From: DATKYK01 sp034430255
GTDB taxonomy: Bacteria > Chloroflexota > Dehalococcoidia > E44-bin15
Direction: 5' to 3'
Length of the DNA stretch: 12,002 nt
Assembly: GCA_034430255.1 (NCBI GenBank)
Contig: DAOUEU010000119.1
Location: forward strand, 1-12,002
The notes under the pieces are model-generated. The model had not been told where the DNA came from. It saw only the letters and a list, made by a program, of their open reading frames with translations, and made no database searches. Shown here piece after piece: positions 1 through 6,095 of the stretch (position 1 is its first letter; every line of letters begins with the position of its first letter). The position numbers and the translations under genes were made by a program.

Positions 1-354
1 GATAAATGGCAAAAGGTGGCTCCAAACTTCACAAAGGACAACGTCATACAGACCAACGCCGAGACCCCGGTGGACATAGAGATACGCTTCCCTAACATGC
101 GCCGCGGCTCCATAAAGCACGGCGACTACCGGCCAACGCAGCTGAATACCTTCCGCCCCAATATAGAATGTTCCAACCACAGGACGCCCATCGAGGGCCT
201 CTATGGGTGTGGGGTCTCCACCTACCCCGGAGGACTTGTACTCGGCGGGTCGGGTTACCTCGCCGCTAACAGGGTGGCCGAGGACATGGGGGTTAAGAAA
301 TGGTGGAAACCTACCCCTGAGATGGAGCGTTTCACTAGGACATATATGGAATAG
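1..354 (+). CDS. Phytoene-dehydrogenase-like FAD oxidoreductase, C-terminal part (5' truncated)
   Basis: The frame is open from base 1 and ends at TAG 352-354, leaving 117 C-terminal residues; the start lies outside the window. The visible piece holds the end of the substrate domain and the C-terminal FAD-contacting segment, with NHRTPIEGLYGCG followed by a glycine-rich stretch (GGLVLGGSGY) and a helix AANRVAEDMG. This is the usual ending of CrtI/phytoene-dehydrogenase-like flavoproteins, where this region closes over the FAD. It aligns clearly with the C-terminus of the protein at 8545-10281: both have WQ..APN.T.DN followed about 60 residues later by NHRTPI..LY..G. The two are therefore paralogues. 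A role as a flavin-dependent dehydrogenase or isomerase of a lipophilic or CoA-linked substrate is inferred; the substrate is unknown. The 263-base gap downstream suggests it closes an upstream transcription unit or is the last gene before an internal promoter. Confidence 0.8.
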   Translation, partial: DKWQKVAPNFTKDNVIQTNAETPVDIEIRFPNMRRGSIKHGDYRPTQLNTFRPNIECSNHRTPIEGLYGCGVSTYPGGLVLGGSGYLAANRVAEDMGVKKWWKPTPEMERFTRTYME

Positions 355-547
355 CCTAACCGGCTAGTATCGCAGTGGGCTAAATTAAACTTGTATTAGC
401 TAGATAGTGATCGGCATTAGAGCTTGTTATCCAAACACGGCCCTCTCACTGAAGCGGGGAACTAAGCCTATGGTGAAGCTTATCTTAAGCCAAATAGGGG
501 AGCCATCATGTGATTTTAGAAGCCTGGTGAGGGAATTTATTCAAGCA

Positions 548-576
548 TTTACTCTGGGCAGCAGGCTCATTATAGA
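548..576 (+). promoter_or_regulatory. Weak sigma70-type promoter candidate in the 355-617 leader
   Basis: TTTACT (548-553) and TATAGA (571-576) lie 17 bases apart. Each matches four of six positions of the sigma70 -35 and -10 consensus, and they sit about 40 bases before the first ribosome binding site of the operon. The rest of the 263-base gap shows no convincing gene: the short open frame at 407-598 has no ribosome binding site and no recognisable protein. An 8-base inverted repeat, CCATCATG (503-510) and CATGATGG (578-585), brackets the candidate and could be an operator, but could also occur by chance. No terminator with a T-run is visible after the upstream gene. Matches of this quality are common in any sequence, so this is only a pointer. 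Confidence 0.2.
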
Positions 577-600
577 GCATGATGGTCCCAGTATATAGGG

Positions 601-609
601 AAAGGAGGT
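601..609 (+). promoter_or_regulatory. Strong ribosome binding site that sets the start at 618
   Basis: AAAGGAGGT is nearly the full complement of the 16S rRNA tail and lies 8 bases before ATG 618. It decides against the longer in-frame start at 579, which would place this site inside the coding region and has no Shine-Dalgarno sequence of its own. Confidence 0.8.
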
Positions 610-617
610 TATTATCT

Positions 618-1508
618 ATGTCATACGAGACCATCAAGTATGAAAAGGAAGACGGGTTCTGTCTCGTCACGCTTAACCGACCCAAAGCGCTAAATGCACT
701 AAACGTGAAGATGTGGGGTGAGCTGGACCACGTGTTGGACATTATCGACAACGACGATAAGATAAAGGCATTCATTTTTACCGGTGCTCCAAGGCCTGAT
801 GGAAGGCCCTGCTTTTGTTCTGGAGCTGATATTAAAGAGATGGCGGGTTTCATGTCGGGCGGCCAATTCGCCCAGACCGAGAGCGCTCAAGCGGTTCAAG
901 AGGCTCCCAATGCCCCATCAGCATCAGCCCGGGTCCCAAAAGCACAACCCTCCATAGCAAGGACCCTCTGGTCCCTCCGCCAGCCCGGGGCGGCAATGGT
1001 TCCCACCTTCGAGAAGATAACCTGGTCGCCCAAGATCTCCATAGCCGCCATCGACGGCATATGCACCGCCGGCGGTATCGAACTGGCACTTGCCTGTGAT
1101 ATCATCATCGTCTCGGAAACGGCACAAATAAGCGACATGCATGTAAAGAACCTAGGGTGGATCGGCGGCGCCGGAGCCACAGCAAACATGGCGTGGCGGG
1201 TAGGTGTTTCCAAGGCCATCGAGCTATGCTGCACCGGTGATATCATCGATGGCAAGGAAGCCCACCGCATTGGCCTCGCCAACCAGTTTTGGCCTCCGGA
1301 GCAGTACCTTGATAATGCCAAGGAGATGGCAAGGAAGATCGGCGGCATGCGCGCTTCGGCTCTCATCATGACCAAGGCAACCTGTCGCTCGGTACAGGAT
1401 ATGGACCGCAAATCAACCCAGCGTTACTGCGACGATAGTTTTTCCATGCTACTCAGAGAGCAGGAGTCTGCCGATTTCGGCCCCCAACGCTGGGTAAAAG
1501 AGCGATAG
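618..1508 (+). CDS. Crotonase-fold (enoyl-CoA hydratase/isomerase family) protein
   Basis: This 296-residue protein acts on acyl-CoA thioesters, probably as a hydratase, isomerase or hydrolase in the cytosol. The N-terminus has the crotonase opening (VTLNRPKALNALN, residues 17-29). The first oxyanion-hole segment is SGADIKEM (68-75) and the second is AGGIELALACD (151-161). Glu155 matches catalytic Glu144 of rat hydratase. The second glutamate (Glu164 in rat) appears to be His175 in SDMHVKNLG. Between the two oxyanion segments lies an extra block of about 37 residues rich in Ala, Pro and Ser (roughly 76-137 against about 25 residues in the usual enzyme), which explains the length above the common 255-265. 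A one-Glu active site makes ordinary hydration uncertain; single-acid crotonases include isomerases and ring hydrolases. It is the first gene of the run and the next gene starts 13 bases after its stop, so a shared message is likely. The family is certain and the reaction is not. Confidence 0.9.
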   Translation: MSYETIKYEKEDGFCLVTLNRPKALNALNVKMWGELDHVLDIIDNDDKIKAFIFTGAPRPDGRPCFCSGADIKEMAGFMSGGQFAQTESAQAVQEAPNAPSASARVPKAQPSIARTLWSLRQPGAAMVPTFEKITWSPKISIAAIDGICTAGGIELALACDIIIVSETAQISDMHVKNLGWIGGAGATANMAWRVGVSKAIELCCTGDIIDGKEAHRIGLANQFWPPEQYLDNAKEMARKIGGMRASALIMTKATCRSVQDMDRKSTQRYCDDSFSMLLREQESADFGPQRWVKER

Positions 1509-1521
1509 CAGGGAAATCGTT

Positions 1522-2667
1522 ATGGCCGAAAGAGTAGGAATCGTATCAGTCGCTCAGACCAAATATAGCACCAATAGAGCCGATGTAAATGAGGAGGAAC
1601 TTGCCTATGAGGCGATAAAGCAAGTGCTGGAGGAGACAGGGTTGACCCTGTCCGATATGGACTCTGCGGTAACCTGTTCTCAGGACTTCTGGGACGGCAG
1701 GACTATATCCAGCATGAACATCCAGCACGTTGTGGGCGCGCATTTGGGACATGAGGACAATATTTCTGAGGATGGAATCAATGCCGTTTACGCAGCCATG
1801 GGACAGATACTCTCCGAGCACCAGGACATCGTACTAGTTGAGGCACATACCAAGGAATCCCAAGGTGACAAGAGCCTGATCGAAAACGCTGCCTTCGATG
1901 CCATTCTCATGAGGCAGTTAGGCTTGGACTTTACCTCGGCCGCAGCCCTGCAGGCAAAGCGCTACATGTACAGATACGGTTTAACTGCAGAGCAGTGTGC
2001 CATGGTTGTTGTCAGGAACCGCGCTAATGCCAAGAACAATCCATTCGCTCAGGAACCCATGGATATAACGGTGGATGATGTTCTCGGCTCGAAGATGCTG
2101 GTATCTCCCATTAGGCTCCTGGACGCCAAGCCGATATCGGATGGTGCATGTGCCATGATTATGGCGACCGAGGCGAAGGCCAGGAAGCTCGCCAAGAAGC
2201 CAGTGTGGATACTGGGAGCATCAAACTGCTACGAGACGCACTACCTGGGAGACAGGGAACTGGCCGATTGTGATGCCCTGGAGAAGGCTGCCAAGAAGGC
2301 CTATATCATGGCCGGAATCGACAACCCATTGAAGCAGATTGACGTTGCCGAGATATCGACGGAATACTCCTATCAGGAGCCCCTGTGGATGGAAGGGCTC
2401 GGTTTCTGTGGCCGGGGTGAGGGAGGAAAACTGGTTGATTCCAGAGTGATAAGGATGGGTGGCAAGCTACCGCTGAACCCTTCGGGAGGAGTGCTTCCAG
2501 GCAACCCCAATGGTGTGGCAGGAATGGCCCGCGTGGCTGAGTCGGTGCTTCAGCTTCGTGGCGAGGCTGGCGATAGGCAGGTAAAGGGGGCTAAGGTCGC
2601 CCTTACCCACGGTTATACCGGCATCTGCGGGCAGCATCAAGCTGTGATGATCCTTGGCAACATATAG
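1522..2667 (+). CDS. Thiolase-fold (SCP2/lipid-transfer type) protein 1, without nucleophilic cysteine
   Basis: The 381-residue protein has the layout of SCP2-type thiolases: an N-terminal strand (VGIVSVAQTKY), a middle PIRLLDAKPISDGACAMI segment (196-213) and the C-terminal motif NPSGGVLPGNPNG (319-331). The site of the thiolase nucleophile is Ser82 (NISEDG in place of the usual NACASG); the register is fixed by the following QDIVLVE strand. The GHP histidine is Asn328. Cys369 near the end could still be the second cysteine of a thiolase. Loss of Cys and His is known for Ltp2, the retro-aldolase that works with a DUF35 domain in steroid side-chain cleavage, so C-C cleavage without an acyl-enzyme is a reasonable inference. 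Tyr282 and Tyr284 (TEYSY) lie near the expected active site. The ATG is preceded only by a weak AGGGA. A second thiolase-fold gene follows after 13 bases, suggesting a heteromeric complex. Confidence 0.88.
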   Translation: MAERVGIVSVAQTKYSTNRADVNEEELAYEAIKQVLEETGLTLSDMDSAVTCSQDFWDGRTISSMNIQHVVGAHLGHEDNISEDGINAVYAAMGQILSEHQDIVLVEAHTKESQGDKSLIENAAFDAILMRQLGLDFTSAAALQAKRYMYRYGLTAEQCAMVVVRNRANAKNNPFAQEPMDITVDDVLGSKMLVSPIRLLDAKPISDGACAMIMATEAKARKLAKKPVWILGASNCYETHYLGDRELADCDALEKAAKKAYIMAGIDNPLKQIDVAEISTEYSYQEPLWMEGLGFCGRGEGGKLVDSRVIRMGGKLPLNPSGGVLPGNPNGVAGMARVAESVLQLRGEAGDRQVKGAKVALTHGYTGICGQHQAVMILGNI

Positions 2668-2680
2668 GGAGAGATGAGAT

Positions 2681-3850
2681 ATGCCTAGCAAAGTGGCTAT
2701 AGCAGGAATCGGACAAACGTACCACACCGGCAGGCGCAACGATGTGAACCAGCCGGAGATGGTTGCTGAGGCGGTGAGGGCCGCACTGGCCGATGCCCAG
2801 CTGAGCCTTGATGACATCGAGGCTGTTTTCTCTGGTAATATGGAGACTTTCGAAGGTATCTTTCTCCCCGATCACGGGATGGCCGCTGAAGTCGGAGCCT
2901 TCGGCAAGCCAGGTTTTAAAGTTAATACAGGTGGTACAACCGGTGGCTCAGTCGTCGCTGAGGGCTTCTATATGGTTTCATCGGGCCTGTACGACATTAC
3001 CCTGGTCATTGGCTTTGAGAAGCAGGACTGCGGCGATACCACCGCTGCCATTACGGCTGCCGCCGTCCCAACCTGGGCTAAAGGCGCAGCGACAGGTGCC
3101 ATTGGCGAATTTGCCAAACAGGCACTGTCCTATATGGAGACATCAGGGGGCAAGGAAGAGCATGCCGCTATGGTGCGGCTTAAGGCGGACCGGGGCGCAT
3201 GCAGAAATCCGCATGCCCACCTGAAGCTCGGGCTAAAGAGCATAGACGAGGTACTGCAGTCGCCATATCTGGTATGGCCCCTCAGACTGATGGACTTCTG
3301 CCCTCAATCCTGTGGTGCCTGTGCCCTTGTACTAGCCTCGGAGAAGAGGGCCAAGAAAATTCACAAAAAGCCGGTCTGGATAGCGGATCTCGAGGTGGTG
3401 CACCAGGAACCTTTCCGCGCCGGTATCTTCGGTGATCCAACCGGAAAGGAGACCTACACCCAGCATGTGGCCTGCGAGAGGCTATATAAGAGGAATGGAA
3501 TTACCAACGTTCGAAAGCAAATCGATATGGCGGAGATCTACGAACCCTCCAACTGGGAGGAGATGAATCTCTATGAGCATTTTCACATTTGTGATGTGGG
3601 CGACGGTTGGAAGCTGATAGAAAAGGGAATAACCGAGATAGAGGGAGAGTTCCCGGTAAATCCCTCCGGGGGTGTAATAGCTACAAATCCCATCGGGGCT
3701 ACGCCGGTCATCCGTGTAGCGGAGGCTGCTCTCCAGATCCGGGGGGACGCCGGTGAGCACCAAGTAACCAGAGACATCAAGTCTGCCATTGCCACCGCTC
3801 TCGGTGGGCCCAACTGGACAGCGATGTTCCTGCTCAAGAGGTCGTTGTAG
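2681..3850 (+). CDS. Thiolase-fold (SCP2/lipid-transfer type) protein 2, without nucleophilic cysteine
   Basis: This 389-residue protein is a second SCP2/thiolase-fold member, related to its upstream neighbour: both have a VWPLRLMD/VSPIRLLD-type segment, a KKPVWI strand and an NPSGGV motif. The nucleophile position is Gly85 in NTGGTTGGS, placed by the following YDITLVIGFEK strand, so there is no acyl-accepting cysteine. The usual GHP histidine is Asn336 (ATNPIGATP). The end lacks a reactive cysteine (ATALGGPNW). A classical thiolytic mechanism is therefore excluded by what is visible. It may be the Ltp2-like aldolase subunit or a structural partner of protein 1; Tyr288 (AEIYEP) sits in the stretch that carries the HDAF-type motif in SCP2 thiolases. 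Ribosome binding sequence GGGAGAG lies at 2667-2673; an ATG at 2674 is out of frame and stops at once. Two DUF35 genes follow, the usual partners of such proteins. Confidence 0.88.
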   Translation: MPSKVAIAGIGQTYHTGRRNDVNQPEMVAEAVRAALADAQLSLDDIEAVFSGNMETFEGIFLPDHGMAAEVGAFGKPGFKVNTGGTTGGSVVAEGFYMVSSGLYDITLVIGFEKQDCGDTTAAITAAAVPTWAKGAATGAIGEFAKQALSYMETSGGKEEHAAMVRLKADRGACRNPHAHLKLGLKSIDEVLQSPYLVWPLRLMDFCPQSCGACALVLASEKRAKKIHKKPVWIADLEVVHQEPFRAGIFGDPTGKETYTQHVACERLYKRNGITNVRKQIDMAEIYEPSNWEEMNLYEHFHICDVGDGWKLIEKGITEIEGEFPVNPSGGVIATNPIGATPVIRVAEAALQIRGDAGEHQVTRDIKSAIATALGGPNWTAMFLLKRSL

Positions 3851-3861
3851 GAGACAATGAA

Positions 3862-4362
3862 ATGGCAAAGGAATCCCTGAAGAAAAAGGTAGATAAACCT
3901 GAGTATATTCGTATAAATTATAATGCGCCTCGGCCTTACAACTGGTCCACGGGCAAGTACCTGGGTAAGGTATATGCAGAGGCGAAGGAAAAAAAGAAGC
4001 TGGTGGGCAACCGTTGCCCCCAGTGCAGGGAGATATGGTTGCCGCCGACGCCGGTCTGCCCCAAATGCAAGGTGGATATGGGCTGGGACTGGGTCGAACT
4101 ACCACAGACAGGCACTTTATATCAGTACACCTATCTCGTCTATCCGCTTTGGGACCCGCACTTTGGCGAGAAATGGGCCAACCCATACCCTTCCGCTATC
4201 ATCCTTCTGGACAATGGAGTTTATTACAGGCACTGGCTGGAAGAGACAGACAAGGAGAAGCTGAAGGCGGGAATGCGGCTTGAGGCCGTTTGGAAAGAAG
4301 ATTATGAGGATCGTGGCCAGGGAGTACAGGACATCCTGTACTTCAGGACGATTGAGGGGTAG
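3862..4362 (+). CDS. DUF35 zinc-ribbon/OB-fold protein 1
   Basis: A 166-residue protein with a four-cysteine zinc ribbon CPQC-(10)-CPKC (Cys52, 55, 66, 69), preceded by an about 45-residue basic N-terminal segment and followed by an OB-fold (GTLYQYTYLVYP onward). DUF35 proteins have no catalysis of their own as far as is known; they bind thiolase-fold enzymes and shape acyl-CoA binding or channelling, as in archaeal thiolase/HMG-CoA synthase complexes, BbsA-BbsB and ChsH2(DUF35)-Ltp2. Its place right after two thiolase-fold genes supports a partner role. AGGAGA (3849-3854) precedes the ATG with about 7 bases of spacing and overlaps the upstream stop. Which thiolase-fold protein it pairs with cannot be told from sequence alone. 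Confidence 0.9.
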   Translation: MAKESLKKKVDKPEYIRINYNAPRPYNWSTGKYLGKVYAEAKEKKKLVGNRCPQCREIWLPPTPVCPKCKVDMGWDWVELPQTGTLYQYTYLVYPLWDPHFGEKWANPYPSAIILLDNGVYYRHWLEETDKEKLKAGMRLEAVWKEDYEDRGQGVQDILYFRTIEG

Positions 4363-4374
4363 GAGGTTATAGAG

Positions 4375-4845
4375 ATGGCAAAAGTGACTGAGAAGCTGGA
4401 AGGGATGGATGTCTGGATCTACCACGGGCAGGTAAACATTCCGAACAGCTATTCCGCCGGTGCCGTGGGGAGCCGTTTTCTTATAGAGCTGAGAGATAAA
4501 AAGAGAATTATGGGCACGAGGTGCCCTGCATGTAATCGCGTTTACGTCCCGGCCAGGTCTATCTGTAAGGATTGCTTCGCCCAGCTCGATGAGTGGGTTG
4601 AGGTGAGCAACAAGGGGACCGTGCTCACCTATTCAATCGAATACGAGCCAAAGCCTATCCAGCCGGTTGAGCCTCCTGTCATATATGGCATCATTCAACT
4701 GGATGGTGCTGATACCGGCTTGGTTCACATGCTGGGCGAGGTTGACCCCGAGCAACTAAGGGTCGGCATGAGGGTTCAGGCGGTATTCAGCGACGAGCGT
4801 GTGGCCAGCATTATGGATATCAAATACTTCAAACCCTTATATTAG
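4375..4845 (+). CDS. DUF35 zinc-ribbon/OB-fold protein 2
   Basis: A 156-residue second DUF35 protein. The zinc ribbon is CPAC-(10)-CKDC (Cys50, 53, 64, 67), the same spacing as in the gene before it, and an OB-fold follows (GTVLTYSIEY onward, then PPVIYGIIQLDG). Outside the zinc site the two DUF35 proteins differ strongly, so they are not a recent duplication and probably serve different partners. AGGAGGT (4361-4367) overlaps the upstream stop codon and sits 7 bases before the ATG. Its own stop TAG overlaps the GTG start of the following CoA-transferase by one base, which points to coupled translation. Two thiolase-fold plus two DUF35 genes suggests either two heterodimeric enzymes or one four-part complex. 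Confidence 0.9.
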   Translation: MAKVTEKLEGMDVWIYHGQVNIPNSYSAGAVGSRFLIELRDKKRIMGTRCPACNRVYVPARSICKDCFAQLDEWVEVSNKGTVLTYSIEYEPKPIQPVEPPVIYGIIQLDGADTGLVHMLGEVDPEQLRVGMRVQAVFSDERVASIMDIKYFKPLY

Positions 4846-6083
4846 TGCAATCAATAGGTACCACAGTGACAAATGAACGAGAAGGTGCATTAGGCGTATA
4901 CCGAGTACTTGATCTAACCGATGGCAGGGGTGCCTACTGCACCAAGCTGCTGGCAGATCTGGGAGCGGATGTCATCAAGATCGAGCGGCCCGAAGGGGAC
5001 ACGGCACGTGCGATTCCCCCCTTCGTAGATGATGTACCTCATCCTGAAAAGAGCTTATATTTTCTCCATCGCAACGCCAACAAGCGGGGTATTACCCTTA
5101 ATCTAGATACTCTCGAGGGCAGGAACATCCTGAAGAAGCTGGTCGAGACAGCCGATGTCCTGGTGGAGAACTCGCCTCCGGACTACTTGGCAGAGCTAGG
5201 CCTTGACTATTCTGTGCTCAGCGAGATAAACCCCGGGCTTATCATGGCCAGCATAACCGAGTTCGGTCACTCAGGACCCTATAAGGATCGCAAGGGCTCC
5301 AACCTGGTTGATTTCGCCATGAGCGGCGTGATGATCACCAGCGGCTACCCTGGAAAAGAGCCATGCCTGCTACCCGGATCGCCCGCTTACGATGCAGCCT
5401 CGGTCCATGCTGGCGTATCCATAGTGGCTGCCATCTACATGCGCGGCGTAACCGGGCAGGGGCAGTACATTGATACATCTGTGCACGAAACCTCGCGTAT
5501 GGGGCTCTATCCCTGGATAGTGCCAAACTATTCCTACGCCCTCAATCCAGGAGGGCCACCGCCAACATCTGAGACTAGAATGGGTGCATCCATCTACCCG
5601 GTCTACCCCTGTAAGGACGGCCTCATTCGTGTAATCGCCCTGACCCCACGGCAATGGGATGCCCTGGTACGAGTGCTGGGCAACCCCGAAGTACTTCAAA
5701 CGCCCGAATGGCGGGATTTCATGTACCGAATCGGCAATGCCGATGATCTATACGCCCTCATGCTGGAGCACACCGAAAAGTACACCATGCTTGAGCTCTT
5801 CGAATCGGGACGCCGCGAAGGAGTGCCTATCGCTCCCATTCTAAGTATAGCCGATTTCTACAACAGTCCACACACTAAAGCTAGAAAATTCTTCGTCGAG
5901 GTCGAACACCCGGTGGCAGGCAAGGCTGACTACCCCGGGCCACCCTATAATTGGACAGAGACACCAGCGGTTATCAGACGCCCCGCTCCATGCCTCGGAC
6001 AACACAACGAAGAGGTCTATTGCCAGGAGTTGGGCCTCTCAAAAGATGACCTTACCGCCCTGAGGGGTAGCGGAGGTCTATAG
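4845..6083 (+). CDS. Family III (CaiB/BaiF) CoA-transferase subunit 1, altered catalytic Asp position
   Basis: This 412-residue protein has the family III N-terminus (RVLDLTDGRGAYCTKLLADLGADVIKIERP), the middle GHSGPYKDRKG segment and the GVTGQGQYIDTS motif. Such enzymes move CoA between carboxylic acids through an aspartyl-CoA intermediate. In formyl-CoA transferase the Asp lies six residues before a histidine (GDSNSGMH). Here that place is Tyr182 and the nearest Asp is Asp183, five residues before His188. Either the loop is shifted or this subunit is not the catalytic one. A second family III gene follows after 12 bases and keeps the Asp, as expected for a two-subunit enzyme such as BbsE/BbsF. 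The GTG start overlaps the preceding stop and has no ribosome binding site; a GTG at 4866 is an alternative start. Family assignment is firm, substrate unknown. Confidence 0.9.
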   Translation: MQSIGTTVTNEREGALGVYRVLDLTDGRGAYCTKLLADLGADVIKIERPEGDTARAIPPFVDDVPHPEKSLYFLHRNANKRGITLNLDTLEGRNILKKLVETADVLVENSPPDYLAELGLDYSVLSEINPGLIMASITEFGHSGPYKDRKGSNLVDFAMSGVMITSGYPGKEPCLLPGSPAYDAASVHAGVSIVAAIYMRGVTGQGQYIDTSVHETSRMGLYPWIVPNYSYALNPGGPPPTSETRMGASIYPVYPCKDGLIRVIALTPRQWDALVRVLGNPEVLQTPEWRDFMYRIGNADDLYALMLEHTEKYTMLELFESGRREGVPIAPILSIADFYNSPHTKARKFFVEVEHPVAGKADYPGPPYNWTETPAVIRRPAPCLGQHNEEVYCQELGLSKDDLTALRGSGGL

Positions 6084-6084
6084 C

Positions 6085-6090
6085 AGGAGG
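6085..6090 (+). promoter_or_regulatory. Ribosome binding site for the GTG start at 6096
   Basis: AGGAGG lies 5 bases before GTG 6096. The nearby ATG at 6091 is out of frame and meets a stop after four codons, so the GTG is the real start. Confidence 0.75.
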
Positions 6091-6095
6091 ATGAA

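Noticed and set aside
356..367. Near-palindrome CTAACCGGCTAG after the first gene as a terminator
   Set aside because: The stem has a mismatch, is short, and no T-run follows.
379..400. GCTAA/TTAGC inverted repeat in the leader
   Set aside because: Only five base pairs with a 12-base loop in AT-rich sequence, well within chance.
407..598. 63-codon open frame in the leader on the plus strand
   Set aside because: It starts with GTG without a ribosome binding site, shows no recognisable protein character and runs through the promoter candidate.
579..617. Extended start of the crotonase gene at ATG 579
   Set aside because: The extra 13 residues would be encoded across the strong ribosome binding site, and the family N-terminus begins right after ATG 618.
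1522..3850. Plain acetyl-CoA acetyltransferase annotation for the two thiolase-fold genes
   Set aside because: Both lack the nucleophilic cysteine and the GHP histidine, so the usual reaction is not supported.
3482..4186. Long open frame (234 codons) on the minus strand
   Set aside because: It lies fully antisense to thiolase-fold protein 2 and the first DUF35 gene, both of which have clear family motifs; the residue mix looks like a reverse-frame shadow.
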